Source of the DNA: Mesorhizobium sp. ES1-1
GTDB lineage: Bacteria > Pseudomonadota > Alphaproteobacteria > Rhizobiales > Rhizobiaceae
Assembly (NCBI RefSeq): GCF_020164785.1
Contig: NZ_JAIUGX010000015.1
Span: 62,001-126,000, forward strand
Direction: 5' to 3'
Length of the DNA: 64,000 nucleotides
Below the pieces are notes generated by a model. That model saw only the letters and a list, made by a program, of their open reading frames with translations, searched no databases and was not told the origin of the DNA. How positions within the stretch are numbered: the first letter of the stretch is position 1; every line of letters starts with the position of its first letter. Positions 1 to 7,956 of this stretch are shown piece after piece. The position numbers were made by a program, and so were the translations under genes.

Positions 1-75
1 CGAAAGCAACAAGGCCGCGAAGGCGGGTTTACGGAAAACCGGCAAGGCGGAATTGCGGGAAAACGCGATGGTCAT
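1..75 (-). CDS. trbG: TrbG, N-terminal end only (cut by window edge)
   Basis: Only the first 25 codons are inside the window; the rest lies to the left. The visible part starts MTIAFSRNSALPVFRKPAF and runs into a hydrophobic stretch, which fits the signal peptide of TrbG, the VirB9-like periplasmic/outer-membrane component of Trb-type type IV secretion. The ATG overlaps the trbF stop codon in an ATGA arrangement, the same coupling seen throughout this operon. The identity rests mainly on position, since trbG normally follows trbF. Confidence 0.7.
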   Translation of the reverse strand, partial: MTIAFSRNSALPVFRKPAFAALLLS

Positions 76-761
76 TGGCTCATCTCCCGCGACCATGAAA
101 TCGCATTGACGTAGATGCCGAGCGGATTGGCGCGCAGACGCTCGGCATCGCGCGGCGTCTGGATCACGATGGTCAGGATCGCGGTCCAGCGCTCGGTCGT
201 GGAAAGCTGCCCGTTCTCATAGTGACGCTCGGTCCAGGCGACGCGGAAGCTGTCCTTCGAGGCGCGTATGACGCTGGAAACCTCGACTGCGATCTGCTGG
301 CGGCCGACACGGGTGAACGGATCATTGGCGCGGGCATAGTCGTTGAGCGCGGCTGCTCCCCTATCCGTGGTGAACTCATAGGCGCGCAGCCAGTTCTGGC
401 GCACGATGATGGCGTCCGCCGGGATCGAGCGCGTCTGCTCGATGAAGCGGCCAAGATGGAAGGCGATCTGCGGATCGGTCGGACGGTAATCGGCCGTGGC
501 TGCGGCGACGGTCTGGGCCTGGCCGAGATCATCGACCTGCACCACCCAGGGCACGACGGTCCCTCGCGCCGATTGCAGAACGAGCGCGGCAGCGAAGCCC
601 GCCGAGAGGATCAGTGAGCCGAAGGCCATATAGCGCCAGTTCTTGGCCTGCGCGCGAGCCGTGCCAATACGCTCGTCCCATACTTGCGCGGCTTTCTGGT
701 AAGGCGTCTCGGGTTCGGGCGATTTGCCGTAATGGGTCGCTGGACGTCTGAAGATGTTCAT
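72..761 (-). CDS. trbF: Conjugal transfer protein TrbF (VirB8-like)
   Basis: 229 aa, a usual length for TrbF. TrbF is the VirB8-like inner-membrane assembly factor of the Trb mating-pair apparatus. A basic cytoplasmic N-terminus of about 40 residues is followed by one membrane segment near residues 45-65 (YMAFGSLILSAGFAAALVL) and a periplasmic domain containing the family-typical stretch WTAILTIVIQTPRDAERLRA near the end. It overlaps trbL upstream by 4 nt (ATGA) and trbG downstream in the same way, so translation is probably coupled. Confidence 0.93.
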   Translation of the reverse strand: MNIFRRPATHYGKSPEPETPYQKAAQVWDERIGTARAQAKNWRYMAFGSLILSAGFAAALVLQSARGTVVPWVVQVDDLGQAQTVAAATADYRPTDPQIAFHLGRFIEQTRSIPADAIIVRQNWLRAYEFTTDRGAAALNDYARANDPFTRVGRQQIAVEVSSVIRASKDSFRVAWTERHYENGQLSTTERWTAILTIVIQTPRDAERLRANPLGIYVNAISWSREMSQ

Positions 762-2122
762 GAGCGGTCACTTTCGGAAATGTTGACGGAAGAGCCGCCA
801 CCGTGGCTGTCACCGGAGCGGACGGCATGGGCGGCCATGGTCGTGCCGTGATTGAGCGCCTGGCGGCGGTGCATCTGCTGCGCCCATGCAGGCGGGCTGC
901 CCGTCGGTGCGGAGGCGGGTGCGGCAGCGCCGGCCATGCTCGCACCGCCAATTGTTCCCTGCGAGGACGACCCACCAGTGACGCCGAGCCCGGCACGCGC
1001 GCCATCGGAGAAGCTGGATTTGACGCTTTCCGTGGCTTTCGAGGCCGCCCGTTTCAGGGGCGATGCGGCGGCGGAGCCTGCCGCGCGGGCAACACCGCCC
1101 AGCCCGGAGGCAACACCGGCAGCGCCTGACTGGCCGAGCGATCCGACACTATAGGCGGCGCTCGCCGCCCCTGCCGCAGCAGCACCGCCACGGACGGCAG
1201 CAGCTCCACCCGACAGCGCCGCTGCCCCTCCCTTCGCGGCCATGCCTGCGGCAGCGCCGCCGGCAAGCATCATGCCGCCAGCGGCAAGGCCGGTTCCAAC
1301 TGCTGCACCTGCGCCAAGCTGCGGGCCGCCAGAAACCAGACCGGAAGCGATGCCGGGACCGAAGATGCCGAGGCCGAGAAGGGAAAGTGCGGCCAGCACG
1401 ATCGCCATGGCGTCGTCGATGGTCGGCGTCACGCCGCCGAAACCGGCCGTAAACTGCGAGAACAATGTCGAGCCGATGCCGATGATGACGGCGAGCACCA
1501 GCACCTTGATGCCGGAAGAGACGACATTGCCGAGCACGCGCTCAGCCATGAAGGCGGTCTTGCCGAATAGGCCGAAGGGAATGAGGACGAAGCCCGCCAG
1601 CGTAGTCAGCTTGAACTCGATCAGCGTGACGAAGAGCTGCACGGCGAGAATGAAGAAGGCCAGCAGCACCAGCGCCCAGGCGAACATCAGACAGGCGATC
1701 TGGATGAAGTTCTCGAAGAACGACCAATAACCCATCATGTCCGAGATAGATTCGAGCAGCGGGCGACCGGCATCGAGGCCGGTCTGCGCCACCTTGCCGG
1801 GCCGCAGCAGATCGGCGGCGGAAAAGCTGGTGCCCGAACCTTTCAGGCCAAGACCGGCGAAGCTGTCGAAGATGATCTGGGCGAGATTGTTCCAGTTGCC
1901 GATCAGATAGGCGAAGACGCCAATGAACAGCGTTTTCTTGACCAGCCGGGCGATGATGTCGTCGTCGGCACCCCAGGACCAGAACAATGCCGCCAGCGTT
2001 ACGTCGATGACGATCAGCGTGGTGGCAATGAAGGCGACCTCGCCACCGAGCAGGCCGAAGCCGCTGTCGATATAGCTGGTGAAAACACCCAGAAAGTTGT
2101 CGATGACGCCGGTGCCGCCCAT
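758..2122 (-). CDS. trbL: Conjugal transfer protein TrbL (VirB6-like polytopic membrane protein)
   Basis: 454 aa. The N-terminal two thirds contains several hydrophobic segments (about residues 25-55, 80-100, 135-165, 170-200, 205-225, 235-260), as expected for TrbL/VirB6, which lines the inner-membrane part of the channel. From about residue 265 the protein becomes a low-complexity Gly/Ala/Ser tail, common in TrbL and predicted to be disordered. The ATG at 2122 follows the trbK-like gene by a few bases, and the stop overlaps the trbF start by 4 nt. Confidence 0.93.
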   Translation of the reverse strand: MGGTGVIDNFLGVFTSYIDSGFGLLGGEVAFIATTLIVIDVTLAALFWSWGADDDIIARLVKKTLFIGVFAYLIGNWNNLAQIIFDSFAGLGLKGSGTSFSAADLLRPGKVAQTGLDAGRPLLESISDMMGYWSFFENFIQIACLMFAWALVLLAFFILAVQLFVTLIEFKLTTLAGFVLIPFGLFGKTAFMAERVLGNVVSSGIKVLVLAVIIGIGSTLFSQFTAGFGGVTPTIDDAMAIVLAALSLLGLGIFGPGIASGLVSGGPQLGAGAAVGTGLAAGGMMLAGGAAAGMAAKGGAAALSGGAAAVRGGAAAAGAASAAYSVGSLGQSGAAGVASGLGGVARAAGSAAASPLKRAASKATESVKSSFSDGARAGLGVTGGSSSQGTIGGASMAGAAAPASAPTGSPPAWAQQMHRRQALNHGTTMAAHAVRSGDSHGGGSSVNISESDRS

Positions 2123-2125
2123 GGT

Positions 2126-2413
2126 TCACTGTCCCCCGTTCTGATGCGGAGCGGCGGGCACCGGCGTCCGGCCGAGGAACCGGTCGCGGTTCTCGGCCCA
2201 GGTGGCGAGGCAGCCGGGATCGTTCACGGCGGCCTCGCCTAACTGCTGGCAGTGGCGCAGGCTCTGGCGCAGCGGATCGGCAGGCGCCTGAAGCGCCGGC
2301 GCCGCATGGGGCTGTGCTGGTTCGTCCTCGCGTGTCATTTCGATCACCGTCGCGGTGATGGCGATGGCCACGAATATGATCGCGCCCAGCCGGGCCAGCA
2401 TCTTGCCGTCCAT
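2126..2413 (-). CDS. trbK: Putative entry-exclusion protein TrbK (TrbK-alt type)
   Basis: 95 aa. One N-terminal membrane segment (LGAIIFVAIAITATVIEM) is followed by a Pro/Ala-rich linker and a short domain with two cysteines (HCQQLGEAAVNDPGCLATW). Small proteins of this shape between trbJ and trbL in alphaproteobacterial elements are called TrbK-alt and are thought to block redundant transfer between cells carrying the same element. There is no classical lipobox as in RP4 TrbK. The role is inferred from position and the paired-cysteine pattern. Confidence 0.8.
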   Translation of the reverse strand: MDGKMLARLGAIIFVAIAITATVIEMTREDEPAQPHAAPALQAPADPLRQSLRHCQQLGEAAVNDPGCLATWAENRDRFLGRTPVPAAPHQNGGQ

Positions 2414-2433
2414 GTTGCGCCGCTCCTGTCCGG

Positions 2434-3216
2434 TCAGTTGTTGCCGTTGCCGAACATCCGGGCATTGCCGGGCTGATAGCCCGATCCCGGCGTCAGAAAG
2501 CGCTCGCGCTGGATGCGGCCCTGTTCGGCGGCGGTGGCGCGCTCGGCTTCGATCAGAGCTTCGGAGCGACCATTGGCGGACATCAGCGCGATCAGGTCGG
2601 AAAGCTGCTGCGACTGGAGCGCGAGAAGCTGATTGCCCGCTTGTGTCGCCTGCAACGCGCCGGTCGCGTTCTGGCTCTGCCCGACAAGGGCGGACATTTC
2701 AGCGCGATTGGTGTCGATATTGCCAACGACACCGGCCTGCACGCGCATGGCGTCCTGCAAGCCGCCGACCGTATTCTGCCAACGAGACCGTGCATCGGCG
2801 ACGAGCTGCGCGTCGGTCGCGGACAGCGAAACCTTGCCGTATTTCTGTTGGAACATCTGATCGACGTTCTGCACGTCGAAGGCAATGTTCTGCGCCTGGG
2901 CCAGAAGCTGCTGCGTGCGCTGGACGTTCTGCTGCAAAGTCTGGAGCGAGGAATATGGCAGACTGGCGAGATTCTTCGCCTGATTGATGAGCATCTGCGC
3001 TTCATTCTGAAGCGAGGTGATCTGGTGGTTGATCTGCTCCAGCGTGCGTGCGGCGGTCAGAAGGTTCTGCGCATAGTTGGTCGGATCATAGACGATGCGG
3101 CCGAAGCCAAAAGCGTGAGCGGGGTTTGCCAGCATGGGCGACAGTGCAACAGGCATGGCGAGCGTCAGCGCCAGCACGGATGCACTGACATATCGGGAAA
3201 CGGGGATACGGATCAT
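2434..3216 (-). CDS. trbJ: P-type conjugative transfer protein TrbJ (VirB5-like)
   Basis: 260 aa. A cleavable signal peptide spans about residues 1-35 (ending NPAHAFG). The remainder is rich in Gln and Leu heptads (residues about 50-120 and 150-230), the helical, coiled-coil type of sequence typical of TrbJ/VirB5, a minor pilus or adhesion component. The start ATG overlaps the trbE stop codon (ATGA). Length and composition match the family. Confidence 0.92.
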   Translation of the reverse strand: MIRIPVSRYVSASVLALTLAMPVALSPMLANPAHAFGFGRIVYDPTNYAQNLLTAARTLEQINHQITSLQNEAQMLINQAKNLASLPYSSLQTLQQNVQRTQQLLAQAQNIAFDVQNVDQMFQQKYGKVSLSATDAQLVADARSRWQNTVGGLQDAMRVQAGVVGNIDTNRAEMSALVGQSQNATGALQATQAGNQLLALQSQQLSDLIALMSANGRSEALIEAERATAAEQGRIQRERFLTPGSGYQPGNARMFGNGNN

Positions 3217-5720
3217 GGCAGGGTCTCCTTTTCTTGGCTGTCATCTGGATGGATTTGATCTGGCGCGACCGACCGAGCGGGCTCTGTCCGTTCGACAAGA
3301 TTGGTAAGGTTCGGGGTCAGATCGACGGCCCATTCGACGCCGCGATCGCGCAGCCAGGCCGCGAGAAAACCGTCCTGCCCATGCTCGGCAACGAGTTCGG
3401 CGATACGGGTCTGATCGGATTTGGATGATGCAGCGCAGAGCGCGAGGCCAACTTCGCTGAGGCCAAGCTCGAACAGGCGATTGCCGCGCCGCGATTGGCA
3501 GTAATAGTCCCGCTTGGGCGTGGCCCGCGCGAGGATCTCGATTTGCCGGTCATTGAGGCCGAAGCGGCGGTAGATTGCCGTGATCTGCGGCTCGATGGCG
3601 CGTTCGTTTGGCAGCAGCAGCCGCGTCGGGCAGCTTTCGATGATGGCGGGCGCGATATTGCTGCCGTCAATGTCCGAGAGCGACTGCGTGGCGAAGATGA
3701 CGGAAGCGTTCTTCTTCCTGAGTGTCTTCAGCCATTCGCGGAGCTGGTTGGCGAACCCCTCATCATCGAGCGCCAGCCAGCCTTCGTCGATGATGAGCAG
3801 GGTTGGCCGACCGTCGAGCCGGTCGCCGATCCGATGAAACAGATAGGACAGGACGGCAGGCGCAGCCCCAGTGCCGACCAGCCCCTCGATCTCGAAGGCC
3901 TGTACATCGGCTGATCCGAGATGTTCGGCCTCGGCGTCGAGCAACCGGCCATAGGCGCCGCCAATGCAGTAAGGGCGCAACGCCTGTTTCAGATCGTTGG
4001 ATTGCAGCAGCACGGCAAGGCCGGTGATGGTCCGTTCCTCCGCCGGGGCGGATGCCAGCGATGTCAGCGCCGTCCAGATGTGCTCCTTCATCTCCGGCGT
4101 GATGGTCATGCCTTCGCGCATCAGGATCGCGGCGATCCAGTCGGCGGCCCATGACCGTTCATAGGCATCATTGATCCGCGCCAGCGGTTGCAGGGAAACG
4201 GAAACCTCCGATCCCTCGGTCAATCCACCGCCGAGATCATGCCAGTCGCCGCCCATGGCGAGCGCGGATGCCCGGATCGACCCCCCGAAATCGAAAGCGA
4301 AAATCTGGCTGCGATCATAGCGGCGAAATTGCAACGCCATCAGCGCCAGCAGCACGGACTTGCCCGCGCCGGTCGGGCCGACGACGAGGGTATGGCCCAC
4401 GTCGCCGACATGAAGGGAAAGCCGGAACGGCGTCGAACCCTCGGTCTTGCCATACAGCAAGGGGGGCGCTCCGAGGTGTTCGTTCCGTTCCGGCCCCGCC
4501 CACACGGCCGATAGCGGGATCATGTGGGCAAGGTTAAGCGTCGAGATCGGTGGCTGACGAACATTGGCGTAGGCATGTCCGGGGGTCGAGCCGAGCCAGG
4601 CATCGACGGCATTGACCGTTTCGGGCATGGCCGTGAAATCGCGGCCCTGAATGATCTTTTCGACCAGCCGCAGCTTCTCGTCGGCGATCCGCGGATCGGC
4701 ATCCCAGACGGTGACGGTCGCCGTGACATAGGCCATGCCTGCCATGTCGGCCCCAAGTTCCTGCAAGGCCATGTCGGCATCGAGCGCCTTGTTCGACGCA
4801 TCGGTGTCCACGAGCGCAGATTGCTCGTTGGTCATCACCTCTTTCAGGATCGCGGCGATGCTCTTGCGCTTGGCGAACCATTGCCGCCTGATCCTGGTCA
4901 GCAACTTCGTTGCGTCGGTCTTGTCCATCAGGATCGCGCGGGTAGACCAGCGATAGGGAAAAGCCAGCCGGTTCATCTCGTCGAGCAGACCGGGCGTCGT
5001 CGCAGTCGGAAAGCCTGTGATCGTCAGGATGCGCAGATGCGACAAGCCCAGGCGCGGCTCCAGCCCGCCGGTCAGCGGCTGATCGGCCAGCAGTGCGTCG
5101 AGGTGCATCGGCACCTCGGGCACGCGCACGCGATGGCGGTTCGTGGATATCGTGGAATGGAGATAGGTCAGCGTGCCGGCATCATCGATCCAGTGGCATT
5201 CGGGCATGAAGCCGTCGAGCAGCGCCAGCACGCGGTCGGTGCGGTCGATGAAGCCGCGCATCAGCTCCCATGGATTGACGCCGGATTGCTCACGGCCCTC
5301 GTAAAGCCATGTTTCTGCGCGGGAGGCATCTTCGGCAGGCGGCAGCCAGAGGAAAGTCAGGAAATAGCCCGACACGAAATGTGTGCCCGCTTCCTCGAAC
5401 CCGGCTTTGCGCTCAGCATCGACCAGTGCGGAAGCCGCATCTGGAAACTTGCTATCGGGATAGGTCGCAGCCTCGGAGCGTTGTGCCTCGACGAAGATCG
5501 ACCAGCCCGAACCCAGACGGCGGACGGCGTTGTTGATCCGACCGGCGACCGCGACAAGTTCGGCGGCGACAGCAGAATCCAGATCCGGCCCACGAAACTT
5601 TGCCGTCCTCTGGAAGCTGCCATCCTTGTTCAGAACAATGCCGGGGCCGACCAGGGCTGCCCATGGCAGATAGTCGGAAAGCCGAGCGGAGGTGCGGCGA
5701 TATTCGGTGAGGTTCATCAT
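3213..5720 (-). CDS. trbE: Conjugal transfer ATPase TrbE (VirB4-like)
   Basis: 835 aa from the ATG at 5720. The frame stays open further upstream, but that extension overlaps trbD and lacks family character, and the conserved start is MNLTEYRR. Walker A (VVGPTGAGKSVLLAL) lies near residue 445 and Walker B (LLIIDEGW) near residue 640, followed by the FATQSLSDI sensor-like segment usual in VirB4 proteins. It is the cytoplasmic ATPase energising pilus assembly and substrate transfer. It begins 10 nt after trbD and overlaps trbJ by 4 nt. Confidence 0.95.
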   Translation of the reverse strand: MMNLTEYRRTSARLSDYLPWAALVGPGIVLNKDGSFQRTAKFRGPDLDSAVAAELVAVAGRINNAVRRLGSGWSIFVEAQRSEAATYPDSKFPDAASALVDAERKAGFEEAGTHFVSGYFLTFLWLPPAEDASRAETWLYEGREQSGVNPWELMRGFIDRTDRVLALLDGFMPECHWIDDAGTLTYLHSTISTNRHRVRVPEVPMHLDALLADQPLTGGLEPRLGLSHLRILTITGFPTATTPGLLDEMNRLAFPYRWSTRAILMDKTDATKLLTRIRRQWFAKRKSIAAILKEVMTNEQSALVDTDASNKALDADMALQELGADMAGMAYVTATVTVWDADPRIADEKLRLVEKIIQGRDFTAMPETVNAVDAWLGSTPGHAYANVRQPPISTLNLAHMIPLSAVWAGPERNEHLGAPPLLYGKTEGSTPFRLSLHVGDVGHTLVVGPTGAGKSVLLALMALQFRRYDRSQIFAFDFGGSIRASALAMGGDWHDLGGGLTEGSEVSVSLQPLARINDAYERSWAADWIAAILMREGMTITPEMKEHIWTALTSLASAPAEERTITGLAVLLQSNDLKQALRPYCIGGAYGRLLDAEAEHLGSADVQAFEIEGLVGTGAAPAVLSYLFHRIGDRLDGRPTLLIIDEGWLALDDEGFANQLREWLKTLRKKNASVIFATQSLSDIDGSNIAPAIIESCPTRLLLPNERAIEPQITAIYRRFGLNDRQIEILARATPKRDYYCQSRRGNRLFELGLSEVGLALCAASSKSDQTRIAELVAEHGQDGFLAAWLRDRGVEWAVDLTPNLTNLVERTEPARSVAPDQIHPDDSQEKETLP

Positions 5721-5730
5721 GGCCGCGCCC

Positions 5731-6012
5731 TCACACTGACAGATGACCGGGTATGCGCAGGTGCCTGCGGCCCACCTCGACAAAAAGCGGATCGCGTTTG
5801 GCAGCCCATACCGCGAGGAAATGACCGACTGCCCAGATCGCAAGGCCAACCAGCCAGAGACGAAGGCCGAGGCCGACGGCGCCGGCCAGCGTGCCGTTGA
5901 CAATGGCAGTCGAACGCGGTGCGCCGCCGAGCAGGATATGCTCGGTCAGCGCCCGGTGAACCGGGATGGAGAAGCCCGGCACCGCATCGAGCTGTTCAAA
6001 CCCGCCCGCCAT
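5731..6012 (-). CDS. trbD: Conjugal transfer protein TrbD (VirB3-like)
   Basis: 93 aa. Starts MAGGFEQLDAVPGFSIPVHR, with the ATG overlapping the trbC stop. A longer open frame to 6480 runs through trbC and is not used. The segment VPGFSIPVHRALTEHILLGG is the recognisable TrbD/VirB3 N-terminal signature, followed by hydrophobic segments around residues 40-75. VirB3-like proteins sit in the inner membrane and work with the VirB4 ATPase, here the next gene. Confidence 0.92.
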   Translation of the reverse strand: MAGGFEQLDAVPGFSIPVHRALTEHILLGGAPRSTAIVNGTLAGAVGLGLRLWLVGLAIWAVGHFLAVWAAKRDPLFVEVGRRHLRIPGHLSV

Positions 6013-6344
6013 CAGATGAGCGCCCCGCCGCCGAACGAGAAGAACGACAGGAAGAAGCTCGACGCGGCGAAGGCGATGGACAGGCCGAAGACGATCTGAA
6101 TCAGGCGGCGGAAGCCGCCGGAGGTATCGCCAAAGGCCAGCGCCAGGCCGGTGGCGATGATGACGATGACGGCGATGATCTTGGCGACAGGACCCTCGAT
6201 CGACTGGAGGATCGACTGAAGCGGTGCCTCCCAGGGCATGGAGGAGCCGGAGGCGTGTGCGGCAGGCGCCAGCATCAGACTGATGGAAACAGTGACAGCG
6301 GCGGTTGCCATGATACGGCAGCCGCGTGAAATCGTGCGGATCAT
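6012..6344 (-). CDS. trbC: Conjugal transfer pilin TrbC (VirB2-like)
   Basis: 110 aa. A long signal sequence ends at the ALA-type motif PAAHASG near residue 32. Two hydrophobic helices follow (about residues 53-72 and 82-103), separated by the short polar loop FGDTSGGFRR, the standard layout of the VirB2/TrbC major pilin. In RP4 the TrbC precursor is matured by the TraF protease; a traF homologue lies at 19890-20435. It overlaps trbB (upstream) and trbD (downstream). Confidence 0.93.
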   Translation of the reverse strand: MIRTISRGCRIMATAAVTVSISLMLAPAAHASGSSMPWEAPLQSILQSIEGPVAKIIAVIVIIATGLALAFGDTSGGFRRLIQIVFGLSIAFAASSFFLSFFSFGGGALI

Positions 6345-7348
6345 GAAGGGTTTCCTTTCGGGGTGGTTGCCAAAGTAATGGGATGCGTGATGGCGTAGTC
6401 GCCGTCCGGTCCCAGCCCATCGACGCGGGCGAGTTCGACCAGGCGGCGGGACGATCCACGTCCGGCAAGAACGGCGACAAGGTCGATGGTCTCGGCGATC
6501 AGGGCGCGCGGGACGGTGATGACGGCTTCCTGGATGAGCTGCTCGAGGCGTCGCAGCGCGCCAATGCCGGAACCGGCATGGATGGTGCCGATCCCGCCCG
6601 GATGGCCGGTGCCCCAGGCTTTAAGGAGGTCGAGAGCTTCGGACCCGCGCACCTCGCCGACCGGGATGCGATCCGGGCGCAGGCGTAGCGACGAACGCAC
6701 CAGATCAGAGAGCGTCGCCACGCCATCCTTGGTGCGCATCGCGACCAGATTGGGCGCGGCGCATTGCAGTTCGCGCGTGTCTTCAATGATCACGACGCGA
6801 TCCGAAGTCTTGGCGACTTCTGCCAGCAGCGCGTTGGTCAGCGTGGTTTTTCCGGTCGAGGTGCCGCCCGCGACAAGGATATTGGCGCGCGCGGCGACGT
6901 TCAGGCGCAGCACCTCGGCCTGAGCACTGGTCATGATCCCAGCGTTTACATAGTCGTCGAGCGTGAACACCGCGACGGCGGGCTTGCGGATGGCAAAGGT
7001 CGGCGCCGTGACGACAGGCGGCAGCAACCCTTCGAAGCGCTCTCCGGTCTCAGGCAGTTCGGCTGACACACGCGGACTTCGGGTGTGAACTTCGACGCCA
7101 ACATGATGGGCGACCAACCGGACGATCCGCTCGCCATCGGCCGCCGACAGCCTCTCCCCCGTATCGGCCAGACCTTCGGAGAGCCGATCCACCCAGATGC
7201 GGCCATCGGGATTCAGCATCACCTCGACCACAGCTGGATCTTCCAGAAATCGGGCAATCGATGTCCCGAGTGCGGTGCGCAGCATCCGCGCACCACGCGC
7301 AATCGTCTCGGGTTTCTGATGTGATGCGGTCATGGCGGCCCCATTCAT
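6341..7348 (-). CDS. trbB: Conjugal transfer ATPase TrbB (VirB11-like)
   Basis: 335 aa. VirB11-family secretion ATPase. An N-terminal domain (about residues 1-130, including LNPDGRIWVDRL) is followed by Walker A (VAGGTSTGKTTLTNAL, about residue 158), the Asp box (VVIIEDTREL), Walker B-like LRPDRIPVGEVRG and the His box GHPGGIGTIHAGS. Two ATG codons are possible, 7348 and 7333; the first is given here, though MTASHQKPET at 7333 is equally plausible. It is the first gene of the trb operon, which has about 160 bp of non-coding sequence upstream. Confidence 0.95.
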   Translation of the reverse strand: MNGAAMTASHQKPETIARGARMLRTALGTSIARFLEDPAVVEVMLNPDGRIWVDRLSEGLADTGERLSAADGERIVRLVAHHVGVEVHTRSPRVSAELPETGERFEGLLPPVVTAPTFAIRKPAVAVFTLDDYVNAGIMTSAQAEVLRLNVAARANILVAGGTSTGKTTLTNALLAEVAKTSDRVVIIEDTRELQCAAPNLVAMRTKDGVATLSDLVRSSLRLRPDRIPVGEVRGSEALDLLKAWGTGHPGGIGTIHAGSGIGALRRLEQLIQEAVITVPRALIAETIDLVAVLAGRGSSRRLVELARVDGLGPDGDYAITHPITLATTPKGNPS

Positions 7349-7507
7349 GGCGGGACGCGCAAAAGACGGACCCCGGATTGGGGTCGATTAAAAGAACCTG
7401 ATTTTGGGCTGTTTCAACAGATGTTTACGCGCGTGCGGCCATCGGCGGAGCCTGGCGGTGAATAGGACGGGTTTCAATCCTAGATCCCATCGCCGTCACC
7501 TTCGGTT

Positions 7508-7942
7508 TTACCCCCCCGGCGGGGTGTCGTGTAGCGCAGCCATGTCGTGCGACATTTCTTTGAGGAACCTGTCACCGGTCGCGAGACGCTTACCAAGCGA
7601 CTGCATGAAGCCCTCAAATCGCTCGTTTCCCTTGATGCGCGCAGATTGCTTCGCACTGTCGGGCAGCGGCGGCGTAAGGGTCAGCCAGAATTGTACGAAT
7701 AGCGAAAGGGTTTCGCCCAGCACGGCGATGTCCTCGTCCAGTATGTCGAACTGACGGCCAAGCTTGTCCAGGCGGCGTGACATAGCGGCTTCCAGCCGCT
7801 CGGTCGTATCGCCTGAAATGAAGGATGCTACAGCGGCCTCGATCACTGCGGATTTCGAGACATTTCGGCGCAAGGCCAGCGCTTCCACCTGTTTCAGCAG
7901 AGCGGGATCGAAATAGACATTCATGCGGGTGCGCGTCGTCAT
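7508..7942 (-). CDS. CopG/ribbon-helix-helix family protein downstream of traG
   Basis: 144 aa. The N-terminal part (TTRTRMNVYFDPALLKQVEALALRRNVSKSAV) is a ribbon-helix-helix DNA-binding motif of CopG type. The rest is helical with a likely coiled coil around residues 55-100. I chose the ATG at 7942 because GGAGA lies about 6 nt before it; a TTG at 7960 would instead overlap the traG stop. Such genes regularly sit between traG and trbB in this ICE family, possibly as relaxosome accessory or regulator; the exact role is not known to me. Confidence 0.8.
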   Translation of the reverse strand: MTTRTRMNVYFDPALLKQVEALALRRNVSKSAVIEAAVASFISGDTTERLEAAMSRRLDKLGRQFDILDEDIAVLGETLSLFVQFWLTLTPPLPDSAKQSARIKGNERFEGFMQSLGKRLATGDRFLKEMSHDMAALHDTPPGG

Positions 7943-7956
7943 GCCTGTCTCCGTTC

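Noticed and set aside
4524..5900. Long plus-strand open frame (458 aa) opposite trbE
   Set aside because: It is an antisense shadow of the well-conserved trbE, a typical effect of high GC; no domain recognised.
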